A DNA stretch of 64,000 bases from Rahnella sp. AA. Its GTDB lineage: Bacteria > Pseudomonadota > Gammaproteobacteria > Enterobacterales > Enterobacteriaceae. The DNA lies in the NCBI RefSeq assembly GCF_002834385.1, contig NZ_PITQ01000007.1:1-64000 (forward strand), read 5' to 3'. The number at the start of each line of letters is the position of its first letter. Positions within the stretch are counted from its first letter, which is position 1. The notes under the pieces were generated by a model. That model did no database searches and was not told where the DNA came from. It was given only the letters and a program-made list of their open reading frames with translations. This document shows positions 40,932-52,150 of this stretch, piece after piece. The position numbers and the translations under genes were made by a program.

Positions 40932-42686
40932 ATGAACTCACGCTTTACCTCTTTTTTAACGTCAACGGTGATACGATTATCGGCGCTGATGCTGCTTGCG
41001 GTGCTGTCCAGCACCTCCGGGTTTGCGGCAGGCATGAAAAACATCAACGTTTCTAATGGCGCAACACAATCTACAGTCACGATTACCTTCGACGGTTCGC
41101 CCGATTATTCTTTCTTCCCGCTGCATAACCCGGAACGCGTCGTGATGGATATCCGTCAGGACGGCGTGATGAAAGGCCTGCCGCTGGATTTCAACGGCCA
41201 AAATCTGGTGACGCGTGTGCGAGCCAGTACGCCTGCGAATGCGCAAAGTCAGCGTCTTGTTTTTGAACTCAATCAGAAAGTCAGAACCAACGCCACTAAA
41301 CAGAAAGAAGGTGGCCTGTACACCGTTGTGCTGACGATGAATGCGATATCAGCGCCACGCCGTAGCGCACCACTGGCAACCACGACGAACACGCCTTCAC
41401 CGAATGCTTCAGCGTCGACGAAATCGAATCCGTTTACCAACGATCAGACCAAAGTGGTTTCCACTGCGGTAGCGCCGGATAATTCCCGCTCATCGACCGT
41501 TTCCACCAGCGACAGTAAAATTATTGTCGCAATCGACGCCGGTCACGGCGGGCAAGATCCGGGCGCGATTGGGGCCGGTGGTTTGAAAGAAAAGAATGTC
41601 ACCATCGCTATCGCCCGCAAACTCCAGGCATTGCTCGATGCTGACCCGATGTTTAAACCGGTTCTGACCCGCGACGGCGACTATTTTATTTCCGTCATGG
41701 GGCGTTCGGATGTTGCCCGTAAGAAGAATGCGAATGTCTTGGTTTCGATTCACGCGGATGCCGCGCCAAGCCGCAGTGCGCGCGGGGCGTCGGTGTGGGT
41801 TCTGTCCAACCGTCGCGCTAACAGCGAAATGGGTAACTGGCTGGAACAGCATGAGAAACAATCAGAATTGCTTGGTGGCGCAGGTGATGTGCTGGCAAAT
41901 ACCGCGTCTGACCCTTATCTGAGTCAGGCGGTTCTGGATTTGCAGTTCGGCCATTCTCAGCGTGTGGGCTATGACGTCGCGACCCGCGTTTTGCGCGAGC
42001 TGCGGACAGTCGGTTCCTTGCATAAAGCTAAGCCGGAACACGCCAGCTTAGGCGTGCTGCGTTCGCCGGATATTCCGTCTTTGTTGGTGGAAACCGGCTT
42101 TATCAGTAACTCAACCGAGGAGCGGCTGCTGGGCAGCAGCGCGTACCAGGATAAAATTGCACGAGCCATTCACATTGGCCTGCGTAATTATTTCCAGTCG
42201 CACCCGATACAAAACGGCCCAAAGGTAGAAAACCGTCCGCTGCTGGCATCAGCATCGGCGGCAGACACTAACACAGCAGGCAGTTCTTCCGTCAGTCAGC
42301 CCGGCCCGATTGAAGCCACCGCCGCTTCCGGCGGGGCAACGCAAATTCACAAAGTCACCCGTGGTGAAACACTGACCGGCATTGCCAACAGTTACGGAAC
42401 GACCAATGCGGCGCTGCGTGACCTCAATAAATTGAAAAAAGATGGCGTCTGGGTCGGTCAGAGATTGAAAGTACCGGCCGGCACCCGCACATCTTCTGCA
42501 GCAAGTACGTCGTCCGTGACGGCAAAAGTGACCAAAAAGTCGACAAAACATACGGTGAAACGTGGCGATACGCTTTCCGCCATTGCGAGCAAATATGGTG
42601 TCAGCATGAATGACATCAAAACGACGAATCACATGAAGTCTGGCGAGGTGCAGCTCGGCCAAACCTTAACTATTCCACAGTCTTAA
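40932..42686 (+). CDS. amiB: N-acetylmuramoyl-L-alanine amidase AmiB with two LysM domains
   Basis: This periplasmic zinc amidase splits the septal wall during division and is activated by EnvC. The 584-residue protein has a signal peptide, an N-terminal AMIN domain, a serine- and threonine-rich linker, and an Amidase_3 domain ([26 protein letters not shown]). It ends with two LysM repeats (starting HKVTRGETL and HTVKRGDTL). E. coli AmiB (445 residues) lacks the LysM part. I chose the ATG at 40932 because it opens on the signal sequence; a frame from 40905 overlaps tsaE. Confidence 0.94.
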   Translation: MNSRFTSFLTSTVIRLSALMLLAVLSSTSGFAAGMKNINVSNGATQSTVTITFDGSPDYSFFPLHNPERVVMDIRQDGVMKGLPLDFNGQNLVTRVRASTPANAQSQRLVFELNQKVRTNATKQKEGGLYTVVLTMNAISAPRRSAPLATTTNTPSPNASASTKSNPFTNDQTKVVSTAVAPDNSRSSTVSTSDSKIIVAIDAGHGGQDPGAIGAGGLKEKNVTIAIARKLQALLDADPMFKPVLTRDGDYFISVMGRSDVARKKNANVLVSIHADAAPSRSARGASVWVLSNRRANSEMGNWLEQHEKQSELLGGAGDVLANTASDPYLSQAVLDLQFGHSQRVGYDVATRVLRELRTVGSLHKAKPEHASLGVLRSPDIPSLLVETGFISNSTEERLLGSSAYQDKIARAIHIGLRNYFQSHPIQNGPKVENRPLLASASAADTNTAGSSSVSQPGPIEATAASGGATQIHKVTRGETLTGIANSYGTTNAALRDLNKLKKDGVWVGQRLKVPAGTRTSSAASTSSVTAKVTKKSTKHTVKRGDTLSAIASKYGVSMNDIKTTNHMKSGEVQLGQTLTIPQS

Positions 42687-42721
42687 GGGCGGTTATCTGA
42701 CCGTCTTTCACAGGAGCCGCT

Positions 42722-44626
42722 ATGCCGATTAAGGTACTGCCGCCGCAGCTTGCTAATCAGATAGCAGCAGGCGAAGTTGTCGAAAGGCCGGCTTCCGTAG
42801 TGAAGGAACTGGTGGAAAATAGCCTGGACGCGGGCGCGACGCGTATCGATATCGATATTGATCGCGGTGGTGCGAAGCTTATCCGTATTCGTGACAATGG
42901 CTGCGGGATTGGCAAAGACGATCTGGCCCTCGCGCTGGCGCGTCATGCCACCAGTAAGATCACCTGCCTCGACGATCTGGAAGCCATTCTCAGCCTCGGC
43001 TTTCGCGGTGAAGCACTGGCCAGTATCAGCTCGGTGTCGCGCCTGATTCTGACCTCACGTACCGCAGAACAACAGGAAGCCTGGCAGGCGTACGCCGAAG
43101 GCCGCGACATGGCGGTGACGGTGAAGCCAGCAGCACACCCGCAGGGTTCTACCGTTGAAGTGCTGGATTTGTTTTACAACACACCCGCCCGGCGCAAATT
43201 TATGCGCACCGAAAAGACCGAATTTACCCATATTGATGAAGTCGTGCGCCGCATTGCGCTGGCGCGTTTTGACGTTTCCGTCAATCTCAGCCACAACGGC
43301 AAACTGATCCGGCAGTACCGTGCTGTGAAAGATCCGTCGCAGTCTTCCCGCCGTCTGGCCAGTATTTGCAGCCCGACGTTCGTTGAACATGCGCTGGAGG
43401 TCGAATGGAGCCACGGTGATCTGGCGATCCGCGGCTGGGTTGCGGACCCGGCCGGTTCGCGCAGCCTGACTGACATGCAATATTGCTACGTGAATAACCG
43501 CATGATGAAAGATCGCCTGATTAATCATGCGATCCGCCAGGCGTATCAGGATCAACTGAAAGACGAACAGCAGCCCGCGTATGTGCTGTATCTGGATGTC
43601 GATCCGCACCAGGTGGACGTCAATGTGCATCCGGCGAAACACGAAGTGCGCTTCCACCAGTCGCGGCTGGTTCATGATTTCATCTATCAGGCCGTGATGT
43701 CTGTTTTACAACAGGCGGGCAATCCGGTTCTGGATGAACCGCAGCTGCAGGAAGAAACACCGCGCTGGCAACCGGAAAACCGGCAGGCGGCAGGGGGAAA
43801 TCATTTCTCACAGCCCGCAGATAAAAAAACGCCCCAGCCTGTGCGGGAAAATGTGTTTCCTGAAACGGCCCGAAGCAGCGTTCCGCGTGAACCGGCATTC
43901 CGCAGTTCTGAACCGGCTTATAACCGCAGTGAGGCGAAGCCCTATCAGCAGCTTTTGCAGCCTGCTGCCGGGGATTTCTCTTTGCAAGGGCCCGCCCCCG
44001 TTGTGGCACAGGCCGCTAAGCCCGCCGCCGCCGAGCCACGTACACTGGCTGAACAGGCGCTCGAAGCGCATAGCCACAGCTTCGGGCGTGTACTGGCGGT
44101 CTGTTCGGCGGAGTACGCATTGCTGGAACACGGGAAACAGCTGAGGCTCTTATCCCTGCCGGTAGCCGATCGCTGGCTGAAATGGGCGCAACTGACGCCG
44201 CCGGAAGAGGGGCTTCGTCCCCAGCCTTTACTGATCCCGCTTAAACTCACGATCAGTAAAGAAGAAATTACAGTACTGGCGCGTCACCAGACGTTGTTAC
44301 AACATTTTGGTCTGGAAATGTTCACTGACTCACAGCGTGTGACGGTTCGCGCGGTACCTTTACCATTACGCCAACAAAATTTACAAAAGTTGATACCTGA
44401 TCTGTTAGGTTACCTTGCTGTTCAGCAGGAGGTGACTTCTGATGCGGTAGCTATGTGGTTTGCCCGCCACTGCGGCTGTGAGCACGAAGTCTGGACAATT
44501 TCACAAGCCATACAATTACTCACGGATGTTGAGCGCCTTTGCCCGCAGTTGGTGAAATCGCCCCCGTCCGGACTTCTCCAACCTCTTGATTTACAGCCCG
44601 CGCTGGCGGCTTTTAAGCATGACTGA
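42722..44626 (+). CDS. mutL: DNA mismatch repair protein MutL
   Basis: This 634-residue GHKL-type ATPase links MutS to MutH and UvrD in methyl-directed repair. The N-terminal motifs [14 protein letters not shown] and [10 protein letters not shown] are intact. A proline- and glutamine-rich linker (about 340-440) precedes the C-terminal dimerisation domain, which lacks the endonuclease DQHA(X)2E(X)4E motif as expected for a species with MutH. It overlaps miaA by 8 nt. Confidence 0.97.
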   Translation: MPIKVLPPQLANQIAAGEVVERPASVVKELVENSLDAGATRIDIDIDRGGAKLIRIRDNGCGIGKDDLALALARHATSKITCLDDLEAILSLGFRGEALASISSVSRLILTSRTAEQQEAWQAYAEGRDMAVTVKPAAHPQGSTVEVLDLFYNTPARRKFMRTEKTEFTHIDEVVRRIALARFDVSVNLSHNGKLIRQYRAVKDPSQSSRRLASICSPTFVEHALEVEWSHGDLAIRGWVADPAGSRSLTDMQYCYVNNRMMKDRLINHAIRQAYQDQLKDEQQPAYVLYLDVDPHQVDVNVHPAKHEVRFHQSRLVHDFIYQAVMSVLQQAGNPVLDEPQLQEETPRWQPENRQAAGGNHFSQPADKKTPQPVRENVFPETARSSVPREPAFRSSEPAYNRSEAKPYQQLLQPAAGDFSLQGPAPVVAQAAKPAAAEPRTLAEQALEAHSHSFGRVLAVCSAEYALLEHGKQLRLLSLPVADRWLKWAQLTPPEEGLRPQPLLIPLKLTISKEEITVLARHQTLLQHFGLEMFTDSQRVTVRAVPLPLRQQNLQKLIPDLLGYLAVQQEVTSDAVAMWFARHCGCEHEVWTISQAIQLLTDVERLCPQLVKSPPSGLLQPLDLQPALAAFKHD

Positions 44627-45560
44627 TTCTGAAAAAAACTCCGCTCCCCCGGCGATCTTTATTATGGGGCCGACGGCATCGGGCAAAACAGCCCTGGCGA
44701 TGTCGCTGATGAAACACCTTCCTGTTGAGTTAATCAGTGTGGATTCCGCATTGATCTACCGTGGAATGGATATCGGCACCGCAAAACCAACGGCGGAGGA
44801 GTTGACGCAAGCACCACATCGTTTGATTGATATTCTTGATCCGGCTTTGGCCTATTCCGCTGCGGATTTTCGTCGTGATGCATTACGCGAAATGGCAGAA
44901 ATAACCGCGCGAAACAAGATCCCATTATTGGTAGGTGGGACTATGCTTTATTTCAAAGCATTACTCGAAGGTCTTTCTCCTTTACCGGCAGCCGATGCTG
45001 ATGTGCGCGAACGTATAGAAAAGCAGGCTGCAGAGCAGGGTTGGGAAGCGCTGCATGACCAATTGCGGGAGATAGATCCCGTTGCAGCTATGCGAATTCA
45101 TCCGAATGATCCACAGAGACTGTCCAGAGCACTGGAAGTTTTTTTTATTTCGGGTAAAACTTTAACGGAACTGACTAAAATTTCGGGTGAAACATTACCC
45201 TATCGCGTATATCAGTTTGCGATTGCACCCACCCGCCGTGAGTTATTACATGCGCGGATCGAGGAACGTTTTAGTCAGATGTTGTCCAATGGTTTTGAAG
45301 ACGAAGTCCGAACGCTGATAGCCCGTGGCGATTTGCATACAGATTTGCCTTCTATTCGTTGTGTAGGCTATCGCCAGATGTGGTCATATTTATCTGGCGA
45401 ATTCGATTACGATGAAATGGTTTATCGTGGTGTTTGCGCGACACGACAACTGGCCAAACGTCAGATGACCTGGTTGCGGGGTTGGGAAGGTGTCGATTGG
45501 CTTGATTCTGAAAAGCCCGAAGAAGCCTTAAGCCGTGTAATTCAGGTTGTTAGTGCATAG
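44619..45560 (+). CDS. miaA: tRNA dimethylallyltransferase MiaA
   Basis: The enzyme adds the dimethylallyl group to A37 of tRNAs that read UNN codons. The 313-residue protein has the P-loop GPTASGKT at residues 17-24 and the substrate aspartate in [18 protein letters not shown] chose the ATG at 44619, which overlaps the mutL stop by 8 nt; a frame 11 codons longer lies inside mutL. In E. coli hfq promoters lie in this gene. Confidence 0.97.
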   Translation: MTDSEKNSAPPAIFIMGPTASGKTALAMSLMKHLPVELISVDSALIYRGMDIGTAKPTAEELTQAPHRLIDILDPALAYSAADFRRDALREMAEITARNKIPLLVGGTMLYFKALLEGLSPLPAADADVRERIEKQAAEQGWEALHDQLREIDPVAAMRIHPNDPQRLSRALEVFFISGKTLTELTKISGETLPYRVYQFAIAPTRRELLHARIEERFSQMLSNGFEDEVRTLIARGDLHTDLPSIRCVGYRQMWSYLSGEFDYDEMVYRGVCATRQLAKRQMTWLRGWEGVDWLDSEKPEEALSRVIQVVSA

Positions 45561-45674
45561 GTTGGGTGATTGTGTACAATTGATCAGTACTCAGCGCGCA
45601 AATTTTTTATGTGATTTATTTTCGAACCGATAGGTTCAAAGTTACAAACAACAAACTAATAAGGAAAAGATAGA

Positions 45675-45983
45675 ATGGCTAAGGGGCAATCTTTGCAAGA
45701 TCCGTTCCTGAACGCATTGCGTCGTGAACGTGTTCCGGTTTCTATTTACTTGGTGAATGGTATTAAGCTGCAAGGCCAGATTGAGTCTTTTGACCAGTTT
45801 GTCATTCTGTTAAAAAATACGGTAAGCCAGATGGTGTATAAACACGCTATCTCCACCGTAGTGCCTTCACGCCCGGTATCGCATCATAGCAATAACCCAG
45901 GTACGGGCGGCACCAGCAATTATCACCATGGTAGCACTCCGTCTGCGCAACAGCCGCAGCAGGAAAACGATGACGCTGAATAA
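45675..45983 (+). CDS. hfq: RNA chaperone Hfq
   Basis: This 102-residue subunit of the hexameric Sm-like ring pairs small RNAs with mRNAs. The N-terminal Sm core ([27 protein letters not shown] to [14 protein letters not shown]) is nearly the same as in E. coli. The flexible C-terminal tail has asparagine, histidine and glutamine runs and an acidic end, which is the part that varies. It lies 114 nt after miaA and 98 nt before hflX. Confidence 0.98.
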   Translation: MAKGQSLQDPFLNALRRERVPVSIYLVNGIKLQGQIESFDQFVILLKNTVSQMVYKHAISTVVPSRPVSHHSNNPGTGGTSNYHHGSTPSAQQPQQENDDAE

Positions 45984-46081
45984 AGCGCAACGTTGGTCAA
46001 CCACGAAGGGGTTCATAAGTATTCCGATTATGCTTATGCACCCCCGGCTGGCGAATTTTTCCCAAATGAGAGGTCGCAAGC

Positions 46082-47386
46082 TTGTTTGACCGTTATGAAG
46101 CCGGTGAGCAGGCCGTACTGGTTCATATCTATTTCTCGCAAGACAAAGACACGGAAGACCTGAGCGAGTTTGAATCGCTGGTATCTTCTGCAGGTGTAGA
46201 GGCGTTGCAAGTCGTCACCGGGAGCCGCAAGGCACCGCACCCTAAATACTTTGTCGGTGAAGGAAAGGCCCAAGAAATCGCAGATGCCGTCAAAGCAACG
46301 GGCGCTTCTGTCATCCTGTTCGATCACGCTTTGTCCCCCGGCCAGGAACGAAACCTGGAAGCCTTATGCGAATGTCGCGTTGTCGACCGCACCGGTTTGA
46401 TTTTAGATATTTTTGCCCAGCGGGCACGAACTCACGAAGGTAAGTTACAAGTAGAACTGGCGCAATTACGCCACATTGCTACCCGACTGGTTCGCGGCTG
46501 GACACACCTTGAGCGTCAGGGCGGTGGCATTGGCGCACGTGGCCCGGGTGAAACCCAGCTCGAAACTGACCGCCGTTTACTGCGCGACAGAATTACATTG
46601 ATCCTCAGCCGTCTTGAAAAAGTGGCTAAGCAGCGAGAACAAGGTCGTCGTTCACGCGTTCGTGCGGATATCCCAACGGTGTCTTTGGTTGGATATACCA
46701 ACGCCGGAAAATCCACACTCTTTAACCGTATTACTCAGGCCGATGTTTACGTGGCCAATCAGTTGTTTGCTACACTGGATCCTACGCTGCGCCGTATTAT
46801 GGTGGCTGATGTTGGGGAGACGGTTTTGGCGGACACCGTAGGGTTTATTCGTCACCTGCCTCATGATTTGGTTGCTGCCTTTAAAGCAACGCTGCAGGAA
46901 ACCCGACAGGCATCTCTGTTACTACATGTTATTGATGCAGCGGATATCCGTGTTCAAGAAAATATTGACGCGGTGAATACGGTGCTGGCAGAGATTGAAG
47001 CAGATGAAATCCCTGCGCTGTTAGTGATGAACAAAATAGATATGCTGGACGATTTTGTCCCGCGTATCGACCGCAACGAGGAGAATTTGCCGGTCAGGGT
47101 CTGGCTCTCAGCCGTGACAGGTGAAGGTATTCCGTTGCTCTTTCAGGCATTAACGGAGCGACTCTCTGGCGAAATCGCGCAGCATGAATTGTGCTTACCG
47201 CCGGAAGCTGGCCGCCTTCGTAGCCGTTTTTACCAGCTTCAGGCAATTGAAAAAGAATGGATTGAAGAGGATGGCTGTATCGGTCTGATGGTGCGAATGC
47301 CCATCGTTGACTGGCGTCGCCTCTGCAAACAAGAGCAGGAATTGGAAAGCTATGTCCGCAACCAGAGCCTGTCTGATTTGGCCTGA
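46082..47386 (+). CDS. hflX: Ribosome-dissociating GTPase HflX
   Basis: This heat-shock GTPase splits stalled 70S ribosomes. The 434-residue protein has an N-terminal glycine-rich HflX domain (GGGIGARGPGETQLE near 144) and a G domain with GYTNAGKST (about 205) and NKID. The start is TTG with GAGAGG about 7 nt upstream, giving MFDRYEAGEQ, which corresponds to the E. coli N-terminus. Confidence 0.96.
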   Translation: MFDRYEAGEQAVLVHIYFSQDKDTEDLSEFESLVSSAGVEALQVVTGSRKAPHPKYFVGEGKAQEIADAVKATGASVILFDHALSPGQERNLEALCECRVVDRTGLILDIFAQRARTHEGKLQVELAQLRHIATRLVRGWTHLERQGGGIGARGPGETQLETDRRLLRDRITLILSRLEKVAKQREQGRRSRVRADIPTVSLVGYTNAGKSTLFNRITQADVYVANQLFATLDPTLRRIMVADVGETVLADTVGFIRHLPHDLVAAFKATLQETRQASLLLHVIDAADIRVQENIDAVNTVLAEIEADEIPALLVMNKIDMLDDFVPRIDRNEENLPVRVWLSAVTGEGIPLLFQALTERLSGEIAQHELCLPPEAGRLRSRFYQLQAIEKEWIEEDGCIGLMVRMPIVDWRRLCKQEQELESYVRNQSLSDLA

Positions 47387-47419
47387 AGAACACCAATCAT
47401 AGAATAATGGAGCTATAAC

Positions 47420-48709
47420 ATGGCGTGGAATCAGCCCGGTAATAACGGACAGGACCGCGACCCCTGGGGCAGCAGCAATAATAGCGGCAACTCTGGTGGA
47501 AATTCTGGTGGAAATAATGACAACAAAGGCGGCCGCAATCAGGGGCCTCCTGACCTGGATGATATCTTCCGTAAACTTAGCAAGAAGCTGGGTGGATTCG
47601 GTGGAAAAGGTTCAGGCAACAATAATAACAACGGTACGCCAACCGGTTCTGGTCATGGAATGAGTGGCACCCGGATTGCGGGCATTGCGGTTGCCGCGGT
47701 GGTTGTGATTTGGGCCGCGACAGGTTTCTATACCATTAAAGAAGCGGAGCGTGGCGTGGTCACCCGTTTTGGTAAGTTCAGCCATCTGGTTGAACCGGGC
47801 CTGAACTGGAAACCTACTTTCATCGATCAGGTTCGCGCAGTGAACGTCGAAGCCGTACGTGAACTGGCAGCGTCGGGTGTAATGCTGACGTCTGATGAAA
47901 ACGTGGTACGCGTTGAAATGAACGTGCAGTACCGCGTGACTAACCCTGAAGCGTACCTGTTCAGCGTCGCCAACCCTGACGACAGCCTGAGTCAGGCGAC
48001 GGACAGCGCATTGCGTGGCGTTATCGGCAAATACACGATGGATAAAATCCTGACTGAAGGCCGTACCACCGTGCGTAGTGACACCCAGCGAGTACTGGAA
48101 GAAACCATTCGTCCGTACAAAATGGGTATCACCATTCAGGACGTCAACTTCCAGACCGCGCGTCCGCCGGAAGAAGTCAAAGCTTCTTTCGATAATGCGA
48201 TTGCCGCCCGTGAAAGAGAGCAACAGTCTATTCGTGAAGCAGAAGCTTACGCGAACCAGATCCAGCCTCTGGCAAACGGTGAAGCACAACGCTTGCTGGA
48301 AGACGCAAAAGCGTATAAAGACCGTACCGTTCTGGAAGCGCAGGGTGAAGTGGCCCGGTTCTCAAAACTGTTACCAGAATATAAAGCCGCACCGGAAATT
48401 ACCCGCGAGCGTCTTTATATCGAAACCATGGAAAAAGTCCTCAGTCATACCCGTAAAGTTCTGGTAAGCGACAAGGGAAACAATCTGATGGTATTGCCAC
48501 TGGATCAGATGCTGCGTGGAAATAACGCGGCAGCGAACGATACCAGCAAAAATGATGACACAGGTTTGTTACCTTCTGTGCCGGGTTTGACCAGCAGTAA
48601 TGGCAAAAGCAGTGCCGATAACAGCAGTTCCCGTTCGTCTGGCAGTGTCATGGACCAGCGCCGTGCTAATGCACAGCGTGACGATACACTTCGCGTAGGG
48701 AGAGAATAA
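47420..48709 (+). CDS. hflK: FtsH modulator HflK
   Basis: This 429-residue inner-membrane SPFH protein forms, with HflC, a large periplasmic cage around FtsH and adjusts its proteolysis. A glycine- and asparagine-rich N-terminal tail in the cytoplasm precedes the single membrane segment (about 84-104), the SPFH domain and a long helical part. The C-terminus is serine-rich. It is followed by hflC 2 nt later. Confidence 0.97.
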   Translation: MAWNQPGNNGQDRDPWGSSNNSGNSGGNSGGNNDNKGGRNQGPPDLDDIFRKLSKKLGGFGGKGSGNNNNNGTPTGSGHGMSGTRIAGIAVAAVVVIWAATGFYTIKEAERGVVTRFGKFSHLVEPGLNWKPTFIDQVRAVNVEAVRELAASGVMLTSDENVVRVEMNVQYRVTNPEAYLFSVANPDDSLSQATDSALRGVIGKYTMDKILTEGRTTVRSDTQRVLEETIRPYKMGITIQDVNFQTARPPEEVKASFDNAIAAREREQQSIREAEAYANQIQPLANGEAQRLLEDAKAYKDRTVLEAQGEVARFSKLLPEYKAAPEITRERLYIETMEKVLSHTRKVLVSDKGNNLMVLPLDQMLRGNNAAANDTSKNDDTGLLPSVPGLTSSNGKSSADNSSSRSSGSVMDQRRANAQRDDTLRVGRE

Positions 48710-48711
48710 CA

Positions 48712-49716
48712 ATGCGTAAGTCATTTTTACTTATCGTCGTTGTGGTGCTGGTGGCGCTTTATGCTTCACTGTTTGTGGTTCAGGAAGGCCAGCGCGGTAT
48801 CGTGCTGCGTTTCGGTAAAGTCCTGCGCGACAGCGATAACAAGCCTCTGGTCTATGCGCCGGGCCTGCATTTTAAGGTTCCATTTGTGGAATCCATCAAA
48901 ATGCTCGACGCGCGTATCCAGACGATGGATAACCAGGCTGACCGTTTCGTGACCAGCGAGAAGAAAGACCTGATCGTCGATTCTTATCTGAAATGGCGCA
49001 TCAGCGATTTCAGCCGTTACTATCTGGCAACGGGCGGCGGTGACGTCTCTCAGGCCGAAGTTTTGCTGAAACGTAAATTCAGTGACCGTTTGCGTTCTGA
49101 AATTGGTCGTCTGGATGTGAAAGACATTGTGACCGATTCCCGGGGCCGTCTGACGCTGGACGTGCGTGACGCACTGAACACCGGCAGCGCAGGCGACGAG
49201 CCGGAAGCCACTACCGAAGCGGATGATGCTATCGCGTCTGCGGCTAAACGTGTTGAGCAGGAAACCAAAGGCAAACAGCCTGCGGTGAACCCGAACAGCA
49301 TGGCGGCGCTGGGTATTGAAGTGGTTGACGTTCGTCTGAAACAAATCAACTTGCCGGAAGAAGTGTCCAGCGCAATTTACGATCGTATGCGCGCTGAGCG
49401 TAATGCTGTTGCATTGCGTCACATCTCTCAGGGTAAAGAAGAGGCGACCAAGATTCAGGCTGCCGCAGATTACGAAAGAACCCGTACGGTTGCTGAAGCA
49501 GAACGTACCGCCCGTATCACACGTGGTGAAGGCGATGCTGAAGCGGCGAAACTGTTTGCTGATGCATTCAGCCAGGATCCGGATTTCTATGCGTTCATCC
49601 GTAGCCTGCGTGCTTATGAGGCCAGCTTCAAGAGCGGTAACGATGTCATGGTGTTAAGCCCTGACAGCGATTTCTTCCGCTTCATGAAGTCACCTGATCA
49701 GCTAAAAACTAAATAA
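48712..49716 (+). CDS. hflC: FtsH modulator HflC
   Basis: This 334-residue SPFH-family partner of HflK is anchored by one N-terminal membrane segment (about residues 3-21), with the rest periplasmic. A coiled-coil rich in alanine and glutamate is seen near 245-285. It lies 2 nt after hflK, so translation is coupled, and a terminator follows. Confidence 0.97.
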   Translation: MRKSFLLIVVVVLVALYASLFVVQEGQRGIVLRFGKVLRDSDNKPLVYAPGLHFKVPFVESIKMLDARIQTMDNQADRFVTSEKKDLIVDSYLKWRISDFSRYYLATGGGDVSQAEVLLKRKFSDRLRSEIGRLDVKDIVTDSRGRLTLDVRDALNTGSAGDEPEATTEADDAIASAAKRVEQETKGKQPAVNPNSMAALGIEVVDVRLKQINLPEEVSSAIYDRMRAERNAVALRHISQGKEEATKIQAAADYERTRTVAEAERTARITRGEGDAEAAKLFADAFSQDPDFYAFIRSLRAYEASFKSGNDVMVLSPDSDFFRFMKSPDQLKTK

Positions 49717-49734
49717 TTGCAGATGCAATTTTCT

Positions 49735-49758
49735 AAAAGGCCCTTTGTGGGCCTTTTG
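49735..49758 (+). terminator. Terminator after hflC
   Basis: AAAAGGCCC-TTTGT-GGGCCTTTT is a 9-bp stem ending in T residues, 18 nt past the hflC stop. It closes the long nnr-to-hflC gene chain. Confidence 0.82.
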
Positions 49759-49811
49759 TCATTTCTGAAACGCATTTTCCTGTTGAAGGGAATCACTGAG
49801 ACACATTCACC

Positions 49812-50012
49812 ATGAATTCGACAATCTGGCTGGCGCTGGCCTTAGTTTTGGTTCTGGAAGGCCTGGGGCCGATGCTTTATCCAAAATCGTGGAGAAAAAT
49901 GATCCTTACCCTGGCGAATCTTCCGGACTCTGTTTTACGTCGTTTTGGCGGGGGGCTTGTGGTCGCAGGCTTCGTAATTTACTACATGTTGCGTGGTCGT
50001 CTGGGGGGTTGA
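49812..50012 (+). CDS. yjeT: DUF2065 inner-membrane protein YjeT
   Basis: This 66-residue protein has two membrane segments (about 4-24 and 46-62) separated by a basic loop. It belongs to the DUF2065 family and lies between hflC and purA, as in E. coli. Its function is unknown. Confidence 0.92.
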   Translation: MNSTIWLALALVLVLEGLGPMLYPKSWRKMILTLANLPDSVLRRFGGGLVVAGFVIYYMLRGRLGG

Positions 50013-50075
50013 GGTTTTGTTACGTTCAGCGTGTCACGTCCTGCTGAGACCGGTAGCACGCAATTAAAATTTTTC

Positions 50076-50091
50076 CCGCAAACGTGTGCTA
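50076..50091. promoter_or_regulatory. PurR operator upstream of purA
   Basis: CCGCAAACGTGTGCTA matches the PurR consensus ACGCAAACGTTTGCGT at 12 of 16 positions, including the central CGCAAACGT. It lies 66 nt before the purA start. E. coli purA is a PurR target. Confidence 0.65.
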
Positions 50092-50123
50092 AAAGTACTG
50101 GAAAGCACAGAATGAGATGTTAG

Positions 50124-51455
<1,332 letters not shown>

Positions 51456-51485
51456 CAGCCTGAGCTGATTGCGTAAAAACGTCAT

Positions 51486-51517
51486 AACCGGGCAAATTTG
51501 CCCGGTTTATTTTTTTC
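51486..51517 (+). terminator. Terminator of purA
   Basis: AACCGGGCAAATTTGCCCGGTT is a perfect 22-bp palindrome (51486-51507) followed by TATTTTTTTC. Confidence 0.9.
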
Positions 51518-51683
51518 TGACTGCCCACGCTTGTTTACTTCCCGCGAAGCATCCACTATCTAAATGATTAGCTGCAAAGTTCGCGGCTGGTTTATCATCA
51601 AAGTGTCATAATAAACAATCATCTTCACCCTGTTGTCATTGCTGACGTAGAAAGACCGGGTAAACAACTACCCAGAGGTATGT

Positions 51684-52109
51684 GTGCAGTTAACGAGTTT
51701 TACTGATTATGGTTTGAGAGCGTTGATTTATATGGCATCACTGCCAGACGGTCAGATGACTAATATTACGCAGGTCACCGAGGTTTACGGTGTATCGCGC
51801 AACCACATGGTGAAAATCATTAATCAGTTGAGCCGTGCAGGCCTGGTCACCGCTGTTCGCGGTAAAAACGGGGGCATTAAGCTGGGTAAACCGGCGCAGA
51901 CAATCCGCATTGGTGACGTGGTTCGCGAACTGGAGCCGCTTTCACTGGTGAATTGCGCCAGTGATTTTTGCCACATCACGCCTGCCTGCCGGTTAAAACA
52001 AGTCCTGCACACTGCTGTAGAACATTTTCTTGATGAGCTGAATCAGTACACTCTGGCCGATATGGTCAAAGACAACTCAACGCTCTACAAATTATTGCTT
52101 GTTGAATGA
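51684..52109 (+). CDS. nsrR: Nitric-oxide-sensing repressor NsrR
   Basis: This 141-residue Rrf2-family repressor loses DNA binding when nitric oxide attacks its [2Fe-2S] cluster. The winged helix lies at about 1-65 and the cluster cysteines are C91, C96 and C102. The start is GTG with AGAGG 5 nt upstream. It is followed by rnr, whose chosen start is 41 nt past the nsrR stop, as in E. coli. Confidence 0.96.
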   Translation: MQLTSFTDYGLRALIYMASLPDGQMTNITQVTEVYGVSRNHMVKIINQLSRAGLVTAVRGKNGGIKLGKPAQTIRIGDVVRELEPLSLVNCASDFCHITPACRLKQVLHTAVEHFLDELNQYTLADMVKDNSTLYKLLLVE

Positions 52110-52150
52110 AAGACTTTCAACAAACTGCTGATGACAACGGAGGAACCGCT

